DNA of 5,697 nt from Phycisphaerae bacterium (GCA_030630315.1 DAOVNI010000120.1:1-5697); one strand, 5' to 3'. Positions 1 to 5,697 are shown, counted from the first letter of the stretch. Notes: generated from the sequence alone by a model not told the origin. Made by a program: numbers and translations.

Positions 1-713
1 GTCTGCCCCGTGCCACTTTCATTGTCGCCAGACGAGTAGCACGTCAGGTACGCAATCCATCCTTTGTCCAGCTCATCATCTCCGTCATCGGCGGGGGGAC
101 TTTTATCGCCATCTCTCTCATTGTAGTCCAATTGACCATTGAAGTTTGTGTCCTCTCCATACAACAGCTCCGGCGTAACATCTTTGACCAGAAGCAGCTC
201 GCGTATTGTCCTGAAAGAGCCGTTGCGAATCGTATATCTAAACGGCAGATTCTCATAATACCCGCCTTCGACACCACCCGTCTGCGGGTTATCATCGTTA
301 TCCCGCCAGTCGATTATCGCATCTGCAATTTCTTCGGTCATATACCACAATCCCAGAAGCTGCTCTTTTGTAGCGGTATTTACATTCAATTTACTTGCCT
401 CATCAACAACCATGACGTCAAACCAGCATTGCTCCAGCTTAATATTACTTAAATCTTCCTCATTATCACTCCACAAATCTGTCAGGCTGTCACTTGTTCC
501 GAGGTTCTTGTCCTCGTTCAGCACCGCAATAGCTGTTTCTATCCCTGCCCGGCAGGACCACTTGCACCGAAGCTGCTCGGTCCTCACACCACGGCAAACT
601 TTCGTATCGAGTCGGCTGGTCTGCCCAACAGCCGCAACAATTACCATAAGCACCACTACTACCCACAGCACCGCTATGAGAACAAGTCCCTTTTTGTTAC
701 CCTTAGTACCCAT
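1..713 (-). CDS. gspK: Minor pseudopilin GspK, tip subunit (3' end beyond window)
   Basis: GspK caps the pseudopilus tip together with GspI and GspJ. The 237 codons visible from the ATG at 713 begin with a nine-residue leader (MGTKGNKKG) and the hydrophobic helix LVLIAVLWVVVVLMVIVAA. There is Ala instead of Glu at mature position 5, the known hallmark of GspK. The diagnostic segments follow: DEASKLNVNTA (104-114), ADAIIDWRDNDDNP (130-143), GSFRTIRELLLVKDVTPELLYG (165-186). An EF-hand-like loop DTNFNGQLDYNE (188-199) sits right after these and is followed by an Asp-rich stretch to residue 216; calcium sites are known in GspK. Three cysteines (C40, C50, C54) lie just after the membrane helix and C96 further on, which is unusual. 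The frame is open upstream to 773, with possible TTG (740) and GTG (761) starts, but those would give a leader of 18 or 25 residues. The gene runs off the left edge and may extend well beyond. Confidence 0.95.
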   Translation of the reverse strand, partial: MGTKGNKKGLVLIAVLWVVVVLMVIVAAVGQTSRLDTKVCRGVRTEQLRCKWSCRAGIETAIAVLNEDKNLGTSDSLTDLWSDNEEDLSNIKLEQCWFDVMVVDEASKLNVNTATKEQLLGLWYMTEEIADAIIDWRDNDDNPQTGGVEGGYYENLPFRYTIRNGSFRTIRELLLVKDVTPELLYGEDTNFNGQLDYNERDGDKSPPADDGDDELDKGWIAYLTCYSSGDNESGTGQ

Positions 714-719
714 TCTCTC

Positions 720-751
720 AACTAAAATTTCGCTTCCCAATTTTTTTAGTT
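720..751. repeat. Inverted repeat in the gspJ-gspK spacer
   Basis: AACTAAAA (720-727) and its exact reverse complement TTTTAGTT (744-751) are separated by 16 bases. They sit 7 bases upstream of the gspK ATG on the transcript strand. The loop carries a GGGAAG that could be bound by a ribosome, although it is about 20 bases from the ATG. The stem is A+T-rich and weak, and no T-run follows, so it is not a good terminator. The rest of this 87-base spacer (714-800) is pyrimidine-rich on the plus strand and includes TCTCACT twice (756-762 and 769-775). Confidence 0.5.
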
Positions 752-800
752 TCTTTCTCACTTTTTCATCTCACTCTCAGCGCCGGTTTCCTCTTGCCTA

Positions 801-1460
801 CTACCCCCCGGGAGCACCGGCCTGTCCCCACGCAGACCTGGGGAAATTCACAATAAAAGATTCCACAGTCATATCTGTTCGTTCTCCGCCTTTGGCGGAC
901 TTCGCTGCTATACTTACCTCCACCAGCTCAGGAACAGACTCCATCTCCTCCGGCCATTCACTCTGCCATTCTTCACCGTCAAAATATCTGACCGCAAAAA
1001 CTTCAATATCCTCGGCAATTACAGACAGGATTCCGCGTGGTTCATCTTCGTTGGGGTCGGGATTCGGCCACAATCGTCTGCACAGAACTGACTTTTCTTC
1101 GTCTTTTAGCAGGTAATATTCCACTTCATATACATCACCTTCCGGCCGGTCAATTCTGGCCTTTATCCTGCCGACACTGTACAATGTCAAACAGCTAACG
1201 GCGCCCTCATCTGATTCGATAACTCTACCGATTAGTCTGGTATTTTTTATATTCGTGCCGCGATACAGATTCAAAATGTCCCGGGAGATTATACTCGATG
1301 CAAACCTTACCTCAGCAGCAACGTTAATATTACTGTCAACCATCTCAGCACTGGCTGAGATAGCCCTCAGCGTACCCATCGCCACCAACGCAATAAATAC
1401 CCCTATCATCGAGGCCGCTAACACTTCTACCAATGTAAATCCTGTCTTTCTCAAATACAT
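801..1460 (-). CDS. gspJ: Minor pseudopilin GspJ
   Basis: GspJ joins GspI and GspK in the trimeric pseudopilus tip. From the ATG at 1460 the product has 219 residues: a seven-residue leader MYLRKTG, then FTLVEVLAASMIGVFIALVAMG with Glu at mature position 5, then a beta-rich periplasmic domain. The stretch IAEDIEVFAVRYFDGEEW (148-165), followed by W169 and VPELVEVSIAAK (176-187), matches the GspJ family core, where a Tyr/Phe-Asp-Gly turn and a Trp precede the P-x-x-V-x-V strand. A TTG at 1487 in the same frame would give nine extra residues and a 17-base overlap with gspI. Neither start has a strong Shine-Dalgarno. I prefer ATG because it gives a leader of ordinary length. The gene starts ten bases after the gspI stop and ends 87 bases before gspK. 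Confidence 0.93.
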   Translation of the reverse strand: MYLRKTGFTLVEVLAASMIGVFIALVAMGTLRAISASAEMVDSNINVAAEVRFASSIISRDILNLYRGTNIKNTRLIGRVIESDEGAVSCLTLYSVGRIKARIDRPEGDVYEVEYYLLKDEEKSVLCRRLWPNPDPNEDEPRGILSVIAEDIEVFAVRYFDGEEWQSEWPEEMESVPELVEVSIAAKSAKGGERTDMTVESFIVNFPRSAWGQAGAPGG

Positions 1461-1470
1461 CTTCTTTTTA

Positions 1471-1872
1471 TCACTCTGTTTCAACAAGCATACCCGTTCC
1501 GTTGAGCATTGTATTGACCGAAATACTATAAGGGCGGTTGCGCTCGGCCCAACTGACGGTTATATTTACCAGATAAAGATTATCAATAGCCTGGGTCTCA
1601 GTGACAACTTCCCAGTGATATCCCGGCTCAAACTCCTCAAACTCTCCTTCCATCTGCCCTAATTCGATAAACTCTTCGACACCGACATAATCAATCATCG
1701 TAAGCTGTCTGTCAGCCAATGCCGCCGCCACCTCATATTGTCTGTTAAGTCTTGTTTCGCCCAGAGACCGCGTACTGATTGCTCCCACCGCCAAGACAGC
1801 TCCGCAAAGGATAACGCTCGCAGTGATTGTCTCAACCAGGGTAAACCCTCTTATGTTTCTTTTTGCCCGCAT
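1471..1872 (-). CDS. gspI: Minor pseudopilin GspI
   Basis: GspI is the minor pseudopilin that nucleates the tip complex with GspJ and GspK. The product has about 133 residues. A short basic leader (MRAKRNIRG) is followed by FTLVETITASVILCGAVLA with Glu at mature position 5. The rest shows the GspI pattern: an N-terminal helix continuing through AALADRQLTMIDY, then a small beta domain with YLVNITVSWAERNRPYSISV near the C-terminus, as in other GspI proteins of 120-135 residues. I chose the ATG at 1872 because AGGA lies six bases upstream. A GTG directly in front (1875) is an alternative that adds one residue. The start overlaps the gspH stop in a TGATG arrangement, which indicates translational coupling. 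Confidence 0.92.
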   Translation of the reverse strand: MRAKRNIRGFTLVETITASVILCGAVLAVGAISTRSLGETRLNRQYEVAAALADRQLTMIDYVGVEEFIELGQMEGEFEEFEPGYHWEVVTETQAIDNLYLVNITVSWAERNRPYSISVNTMLNGTGMLVETE

Positions 1873-1882
1873 CACAATTCCT
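1870..1882 (-). promoter_or_regulatory. Ribosome binding site and stop/start overlap for gspI
   Basis: AGGA (1882 to 1879 on the transcript strand) lies inside the last codons of gspH, six bases before the ATG at 1872. The TGA stop of gspH overlaps that ATG by one base (TGATG). The arrangement favours ATG over the adjacent GTG at 1875 and suggests coupled translation of gspH and gspI. Confidence 0.6.
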
Positions 1883-2483
1883 GGTCCAAATCAATGGTAC
1901 CGATTTTCGCCTCTTCTTTCAGCTTTTCAGCGGTGCCGAAATACATCGTTGCCCTGCCGGTTGCAGCGCTAATACTTATCGTATAATGGTTCTTGCCGTC
2001 GCCTATCTGAATTACCGCCGAGTCCGCAGTACCGCCCGGCGAAAAAACTATTTCTCTGGCCTCATCGGTCTCGGTTGCCGCCTCCCAGCCAGCCGGCGTG
2101 ATTTGAATGCCCTCGAACTTAACATCACCAGTAAATTCCACCGGCTTGAAGTACAAATCCCGCACTATTACCTGCTCGGTTTGCTCGGTTTCCTGATTAA
2201 ATTCATCGATGACCAGCCCAAATCCGTTATTGGCTGCATCTGCCACACCTAATTTTATCTTGTACGGCTTTTGCCGCTCAATCGCCATTATCCTTGCGTA
2301 TTTAGCTGCAAGCACGAAATCACGGGCCGCTTTTTCGACCAGCATCCTCTTATATGTCCCCACATAAATCCCGCCGCCAACGCTTGCAATAAGGGCAATA
2401 ATAACTACCACCACCAGCATTTCTGCAATGGTAAAGCCGTATCGCTCCGTCTTGACTTTTGCTTTTAAGTTTTGCGTTTTCAT
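1872..2483 (-). CDS. gspH: Minor pseudopilin GspH
   Basis: GspH is a minor pseudopilin thought to link the I-J-K tip to the GspG shaft. The 203-residue product has a 16-residue leader ending in Gly, followed by FTIAEMLVVVVIIALIASV with Glu at mature position 5. A helix (about 44-68) precedes a beta-rich domain whose C-terminal part (IVFSPGGTADSA at 145-156, then HYTISISAATGRA at 166-178) fits the GspH/FimT pattern of strands closing with a short Gly-containing turn. The ATG at 2483 is the only in-frame start before the cleavage site, yet no Shine-Dalgarno is visible upstream. The DNA encoding the first ten residues has the same A+T-rich heptamer character as the spacer. The leader is longer than those of G, I, J and K (7-10 residues). 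Subfamily assignment rests on position in the operon plus this C-terminal pattern. Confidence 0.9.
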   Translation of the reverse strand: MKTQNLKAKVKTERYGFTIAEMLVVVVIIALIASVGGGIYVGTYKRMLVEKAARDFVLAAKYARIMAIERQKPYKIKLGVADAANNGFGLVIDEFNQETEQTEQVIVRDLYFKPVEFTGDVKFEGIQITPAGWEAATETDEAREIVFSPGGTADSAVIQIGDGKNHYTISISAATGRATMYFGTAEKLKEEAKIGTIDLDQEL

Positions 2484-2518
2484 TTCATTAACTAAAAATT
2501 AAAGCAAAAACTACTTTA
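2454..2518. repeat. A+T-rich heptamer-like tract between gspG and gspH, entering gspH
   Basis: The 32-base spacer (2484-2515) reads in seven-base units such as ACTAAAA (2491-2497) and ATTAAAG (2498-2504). The same character continues into the first codons of gspH, where TTTT runs on the plus strand start at 2457, 2463, 2470 and 2477 (steps of 6, 7 and 7). This is visible but degenerate, and A+T-rich lysine codons alone could produce part of it. Confidence 0.4.
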
Positions 2519-2944
2519 GTCGTTGTATATATCTTTATTGTCACCTTCACCGCCCTCCATCTTGTCCGCTGCATAACTTATCAAATCGAAACTGCCCGGA
2601 TTTACTACGCCTTCTTCAATATAGATATAAGGATTGTCCCATGGGTCGAGCAGTTCGCTTTGCTTCAGATAAGGCCCCAACCACTTTTCCTCAAGGTCGG
2701 CAGGCATCTCAATCAGCTCGCTAAGTCCCAGTGATTCATCCGGATATCGTCCGCAATCAAGATAAAATCTGCCAATCGCACCTTCGATAATTGCCATCTT
2801 GGCCTTTGCTATGTCCCATCTGGCCTTGCCCAGACCCGTAAACACCCTCTGAGAAATAACCGTGGCAATCAACGATATAATCAAAATCACTACGAGCAGT
2901 TCCACAAGGGTAAATGCCTTCTCTTTCCGCTTCATCTTCCTCAT
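2516..2944 (-). CDS. gspG: Major pseudopilin GspG
   Basis: GspG is the major subunit of the periplasmic pseudopilus; it is inserted in the inner membrane and processed by prepilin peptidase. The 142-residue protein has a 10-residue basic leader, then FTLVELLVVI starting at residue 11 with the conserved Glu at mature position 5, and a hydrophobic helix to about residue 31. The globular part follows the family pattern: GRYPDESLGLSELI (65-78), GPYLK (90-94), DPWDNPYIY (100-108) and a C-terminal loop SYAADKMEGGEGDNKDI (123-139). That last loop matches the calcium-binding loop known in GspG. The residue before the cleavage site is Ala rather than the usual Gly. The ATG at 2944 has AAAGGT with AGG seven bases upstream. 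A second ATG at residue 4 would also leave a usable leader but has the weaker context. The length is typical for GspG. Confidence 0.96.
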   Translation of the reverse strand: MRKMKRKEKAFTLVELLVVILIISLIATVISQRVFTGLGKARWDIAKAKMAIIEGAIGRFYLDCGRYPDESLGLSELIEMPADLEEKWLGPYLKQSELLDPWDNPYIYIEEGVVNPGSFDLISYAADKMEGGEGDNKDIYND

Positions 2945-2961
2945 TTGGACACCTTTCCAAA
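2944..2961 (-). promoter_or_regulatory. Hairpin holding the gspG Shine-Dalgarno
   Basis: On the transcript strand, TTTGGA, then the six-base loop AAGGTG, then TCCAAA form a perfect 6-bp stem. The Shine-Dalgarno-like AAGG lies in the loop, and the last base of the 3' arm is the A of the gspG ATG. The pairing is seen directly. A role in exposing or timing ribosome binding for the most abundant pseudopilin is an inference, and the stem is only moderately stable. Confidence 0.45.
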
Positions 2962-3023
2962 AAACTAAAAAACTTAAAGTGAAAAACTATAATTCAAAAC
3001 TTTCGAATGATAATTCTACGCTT
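2961..3023. repeat. A+T-rich heptamer-periodic spacer between gspF and gspG
   Basis: Read in steps of seven from 2961, the spacer contains AAAAACT twice (2968-2974 and 2982-2988, 14 bases apart) and ATAATTC twice (2989-2995 and 3010-3016, 21 bases apart), all in one phase, with related units between them. I see no convincing rho-independent terminator: the T-runs on the transcript strand are not preceded by a G+C-rich stem. The gene pair is probably in one operon. Confidence 0.6.
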
Positions 3024-3025
3024 TG

Positions 3026-4288
3026 TCAAAACGCACCTGTGCCGACTCCCATCATAACTATCGGCAGCAGGGTCGCCGCTATTATAAAACCTATTACCAG
3101 AGCCAGCAGCAGTATCAAAATCGCCGGGAAAATCGCCATAAATCTGTTTATCACCGCGTCCGCCTCAGCATCGAAAGTATCAGCGGCATTGAGTAATAAT
3201 TCATCGAGTCTTCCTGTCTGCTCACCTATCGAGGTAATTTGCACGAGCAGGGGCGGAAAATATCCCGATTCGTCCAGAGGACCAGCCAGCGACTCACCGC
3301 CCTTGACCTTTTCAGCTACAGCGTCAATTTCTCTGCCCAGCAATTCATTGCCCATCGTATCACGAACAACGCTAAGCGCCTCCAAAATGGTAACACCTCC
3401 TTTGGTCAACGCTCCGAGCGTTCTTGCAAACCTGCCCACCGCTATTGTCCGCAGTACCGAACCCAGAAGAGGTATTTTCAGCTTAAAAGCATCCCATTTG
3501 ATTCTGCCCTTTGATTTCGTCCATTTTATCAGGTAATACAATCCGGCCACAATCAGGATGATAACAATCCAGCCGAAATACGTTGTAAACAAACCTCTCG
3601 TGAAGTCACTTAGCCGCAGCAGCATCTTTGTCGGCAAGGGCAGTGCCGCAAAGCCGCCTCCTATCGTTCGTATTATCTTCGGCAGTATCGTCGTTAGTAT
3701 AATAACCACTGATACAAGCCCAAGGCCCAAAACAAAAATCGGATATGCCGAGGCATTTTTCATATTTGTTCTTATCTTATCATCCCGGCTTAATATCTCC
3801 GCCAACTGAGTCGTCGTCTCATCGAGCATTCCGCCTGTCTCTCCAACTCTTATCATCGAAAGGTACAGCGGGCTGAAAGTATTCTCGTGCTTGGCCATAG
3901 CTTCTGAAAGCGACTGCCCGGAGCTTACCGATTTCACAAGCTCAGCGAGCATTTCTCTCGTTGCTGCCTTGTGCTGTTGTTCGTGAATAAGCTCAAGTCC
4001 GTTGAGCAGCGGAAGCCCCGCTCGCAAAGCCGTGCCCAGCTGGGTGGTCATAGCCAGAATGTCTTTGCTGCTAATCCTTCGTGAGCCAAACCTCACAAAT
4101 CTGGCCAGGTCCAATGCTGCCTTCTCGCCGCCGCTGACACTCGGCTCCTGAGCTTCTTCTGTCAGCTCTGTTACGAACTGCTCCTTATCAACCAAATCGG
4201 CAACAGCACTTTTACGGTCGGCCGCCTCAATCGTCCCTGCGACGTGTCCGCCGGCCTGATTAACTGCCTTGTAAAAAAACCGGGCCAC
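3026..4288 (-). CDS. gspF: T2SS inner-membrane platform protein GspF
   Basis: This 420-residue polytopic inner-membrane protein is the platform that couples the GspE ATPase to insertion of pseudopilins. Two homologous cytoplasmic T2SSF domains are visible, roughly residues 77-180 and 281-385. Each carries the family's G-E-x-(T)-G-x-L-D-E signature (RVGETGGMLDE at 147-157, SIGEQTGRLDE at 353-363), the mark of an internal duplication. Hydrophobic segments lie near 181-202, 236-254 and 387-412, matching the three-helix topology of GspF/PilC. The length is normal for the family. The start is a GTG at 4288, supported by GAGG seven bases upstream. An ATG slightly further upstream (4302) runs into a stop after three codons. 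The gene lies 51 bases after gspE and 81 bases before gspG, so it is probably co-transcribed with both. PilC is the alternative by sequence alone; the gene order argues for GspF. Confidence 0.96.
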   Translation of the reverse strand: MARFFYKAVNQAGGHVAGTIEAADRKSAVADLVDKEQFVTELTEEAQEPSVSGGEKAALDLARFVRFGSRRISSKDILAMTTQLGTALRAGLPLLNGLELIHEQQHKAATREMLAELVKSVSSGQSLSEAMAKHENTFSPLYLSMIRVGETGGMLDETTTQLAEILSRDDKIRTNMKNASAYPIFVLGLGLVSVVIILTTILPKIIRTIGGGFAALPLPTKMLLRLSDFTRGLFTTYFGWIVIILIVAGLYYLIKWTKSKGRIKWDAFKLKIPLLGSVLRTIAVGRFARTLGALTKGGVTILEALSVVRDTMGNELLGREIDAVAEKVKGGESLAGPLDESGYFPPLLVQITSIGEQTGRLDELLLNAADTFDAEADAVINRFMAIFPAILILLLALVIGFIIAATLLPIVMMGVGTGAF

Positions 4289-4299
4289 AATTTAGCCTC
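4286..4299 (-). promoter_or_regulatory. Ribosome binding site deciding the GTG start of gspF
   Basis: GAGG (4299 to 4296 on the transcript strand) stands seven bases before the GTG at 4288. This spacing, and the immediate stop after the only nearby ATG (4302), make the GTG the start of gspF. Confidence 0.65.
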
Positions 4300-4309
4300 G
4301 CATAATTTG

Positions 4310-4337
4310 TATCTCGTGTCTCGTATCTTGCTTCACG
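4310..4337. repeat. Degenerate heptamer array in the gspE-gspF spacer
   Basis: Four heptamers sit end to end: TATCTCG (4310-4316), TGTCTCG (4317-4323), TATCTTG (4324-4330) and the more diverged CTTCACG (4331-4337). On the transcript strand the unit reads CGAGATA. The array fills over half of the 51-base spacer. No terminator or promoter is evident here. It resembles short heptanucleotide spacer repeats I associate with some uncultured bacterial genomes, but this is from memory. Confidence 0.6.
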
Positions 4338-4339
4338 CT

Positions 4340-5697
4340 TTACTCTTCTTCACCGATACTCTTCGAGACTCTGAAAACCTCCTCAGGACTCGTAATGCCT
4401 TCCAACACCTTGGTAAAACCGTCGTGCTCCATACTTATATGGTCTGCCGGTGCCGCCTTTATAATCTGTTCGGTCGTTGGCCTTGCTGCTATCAGTTCCC
4501 GCAGCGTACCGGTTATTCTAAGCATCTCAAATATACCCGTCCTTCCGCTCATCCCGGTTTGCATACACTCATTACAACCGGCACCGTGATATAACTTCGT
4601 ATCAGGTTTAATTGCTGTCGAGCTGTTCAAGTTTCTAATGAGGTTTTCGTCCGGCCTGTACGGCTCTTTGCACTTCAGACAAATCTTGCGTATCAGCCTT
4701 TGAGCCAGCACCGCCTCTAACGAGCTCGCTAACAGGAACGGCTCAACACCCATATCAATCAATCTTGTAATCGCACCCGGTGCATCGTTCGTGTGAAGTG
4801 TCGAGAAAACAAGATGTCCGGTCAACGCCGCACGAATTGATATATTGGCGGTTTCTCGGTCTCGGATTTCGCCTACCATTATAATGTCCGGGTCCTGACG
4901 GAGTATATGCCTCAGGCCGTTAGCAAACGTCAGCCCCCTTTTCGGATTGACCGGCATCTGGTTTATACCTTCAAGCTGATATTCAACAGGGTCTTCTATC
5001 GTTATCATCTTCACAGCCGGCGAGTATATCTTTTTTAATGCTGCATAAAGTGTCGTTGTCTTTCCGCACCCGGTCGGCCCTGTAACAAGTACAATCCCAT
5101 GGTTCTTATGCAGACATTGATCGAAGCCTTCCAGACACTGGGCGTTCATCCCCAATTCCTCAAGTCCTATCAATGATACCGTCCTGTCTAAAAGTCTCAG
5201 CTCAACAGACTCGCCGTGTACCGTCGGGACGGTCGAGACACGAATATCGACCCTGCCGTTTTTGCCCGTAAATTCGATATGGCCGTCCTGCGGGACAAAT
5301 CGTTCAGCGATATTCATATCCGCCATAATCTTAATTCGCGAAATAATCGCCGCCTGCAGCCGTTTCGATGATGGCGCCTTCTCCACAAGCATCCCGTCGA
5401 TTCTGTACTTTATCTTTACCTGATGCTCAAATGGCTCGATGTGTATATCACTTGCACGTGCCTCAATCGCTTCCAGTATTATCAAATTCACAAGATTAAC
5501 TAAAGACGGCTCTCTTGCCAGCTCATGCAGCTTGGCAGGTGAGTAATCTCCGTTATCCAGCTCGGCCTCTCCCCGTTGTTCAACCGGAGCAAGATTGTCC
5601 AGCATCCTTGCTACATTGCTGCCGTAGAATTTCAGTATCGAATTTTCCATCTGCGCCGGCTCAGCGTAATACCGCCTCACCGAATAGCCGGTTACCA
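4340..5697 (-). CDS. gspE: T2SS assembly ATPase GspE (5' end beyond window)
   Basis: This is the cytoplasmic hexameric ATPase that powers pseudopilus assembly in type II secretion, working with GspF and GspL at the inner membrane. Numbering from the GTG at 5680, it shows an Asp box (ASDIHIEP, 76-83), a Walker A loop (GPTGCGKTT, 201-209), ITIEDPVEY (226-234), a Walker B region with DPDIIMVGEIRD (263-274) and a His box (TGHLVFSTLHTND, 287-299). Two CxxC pairs (C334/C337 and C369/C372, 31 residues between them) form the tetracysteine zinc module typical of GspE. The frame stays open upstream of 5680 to the window edge, and the residues there resemble the end of the GspE N-terminal domain. I therefore treat the gene as continuing outside the window, and the GTG at 5680 is probably not the real start. 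About 100 or more residues should be missing compared with a full GspE. PilB of type IV pili is the main alternative, but the gene neighbours are T2SS pseudopilins. Confidence 0.96.
   Translation of the reverse strand, partial: VTGYSVRRYYAEPAQMENSILKFYGSNVARMLDNLAPVEQRGEAELDNGDYSPAKLHELAREPSLVNLVNLIILEAIEARASDIHIEPFEHQVKIKYRIDGMLVEKAPSSKRLQAAIISRIKIMADMNIAERFVPQDGHIEFTGKNGRVDIRVSTVPTVHGESVELRLLDRTVSLIGLEELGMNAQCLEGFDQCLHKNHGIVLVTGPTGCGKTTTLYAALKKIYSPAVKMITIEDPVEYQLEGINQMPVNPKRGLTFANGLRHILRQDPDIIMVGEIRDRETANISIRAALTGHLVFSTLHTNDAPGAITRLIDMGVEPFLLASSLEAVLAQRLIRKICLKCKEPYRPDENLIRNLNSSTAIKPDTKLYHGAGCNECMQTGMSGRTGIFEMLRITGTLRELIAARPTTEQIIKAAPADHISMEHDGFTKVLEGITSPEEVFRVSKSIGEEE

Noticed and set aside
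44..295. Minus-strand frame of 83 codons
   Set aside because: It is out of frame with gspK, whose reading frame carries the diagnostic DEASKLNVN and WRDNDD motifs through this region.
412..1116. Long plus-strand open frame (234 codons)
   Set aside because: It lies antisense to gspK and gspJ, both of which have clear family motifs. Its product is Ser/Thr/Leu-rich without recognisable domains, as expected of a shadow frame.
2480..2488. Two-codon open frame ATG AAA TGA overlapping the gspH start as a possible regulatory leader
   Set aside because: It has no Shine-Dalgarno and such short frames arise easily in this A-rich tract. A similar ATG AAA AAG TGA at 769-758 in the gspJ-gspK spacer looks equally accidental.
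2945..3025. Possible terminator or internal promoter between gspF and gspG
   Set aside because: The T-runs follow no G+C-rich stem, the only hairpin upstream of them is A+T-rich and weak, and a TATAGT that could be a -10 box has no -35 match at 17 bases. Low-complexity sequence explains these words.
2862..3536. Plus-strand open frame of 224 codons across the gspF-gspG spacer
   Set aside because: It is antisense to gspF and gspG, crosses the repeat spacer, and its Ser/Ile/Thr-rich product shows no family feature.
4340..5697. Type IV pilus assembly (PilB/PilC) instead of type II secretion
   Set aside because: GspE/GspF and PilB/PilC are similar, but the run of GspG with its calcium-type C-terminus, GspH, GspI, GspJ and GspK is specific to type II secretion.

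Overview
The window is almost entirely one minus-strand operon for the core of a type II secretion system (T2SS, general secretory pathway). Reading from the right edge leftwards, the order is gspE (5' end outside the window), gspF, gspG, gspH, gspI, gspJ, gspK (3' end outside the window). This is the classical E-F-G-H-I-J-K order. All seven genes are intact as far as they can be seen. I found no RNA gene, CRISPR array, insertion sequence or plus-strand gene, and no gap longer than 87 bases without a gene.

How the parts work together (known for the family): GspE is the cytoplasmic hexameric ATPase and GspF the inner-membrane platform. Together they drive assembly of a periplasmic pseudopilus made mainly of GspG. 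GspI, GspJ and GspK form the tip, with GspH just below. The pseudopilus pushes folded exoproteins out through the GspD secretin. All five pseudopilin genes carry the N-terminal prepilin leader and hydrophobic helix. The secretin (GspD), GspC, GspL, GspM and the prepilin peptidase (GspO) are not in the window and would be expected nearby or elsewhere.

Layout: gspE 5697 to 4340; 51-base spacer with CGAGATA-like heptamers; gspF 4288 to 3026 (GTG start); 81-base A+T-rich heptamer spacer ending in a small hairpin that holds the gspG Shine-Dalgarno; gspG 2944 to 2516; 32-base A+T-rich spacer; gspH 2483 to 1872; gspI overlapping gspH by a few bases; gspJ 1460 to 801 (possible TTG start at 1487); 87-base A+T-rich spacer with an inverted repeat; gspK from 713 to the left edge.

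Organism: a diderm bacterium of moderate G+C content. The Ala-FTLVELLVVI prepilin motif in GspG, the EF-hand-like loop in GspK and the heptamer-built spacers remind me of uncultured Planctomycetota (Phycisphaerae-like) genomes. This is an inference from memory, not a computed placement.

The system itself is well known. The points that merit a second look are non-coding: the heptamer-periodic spacers and the start-site hairpin of gspG. Among the proteins, the calcium-type loop of GspK stands out.
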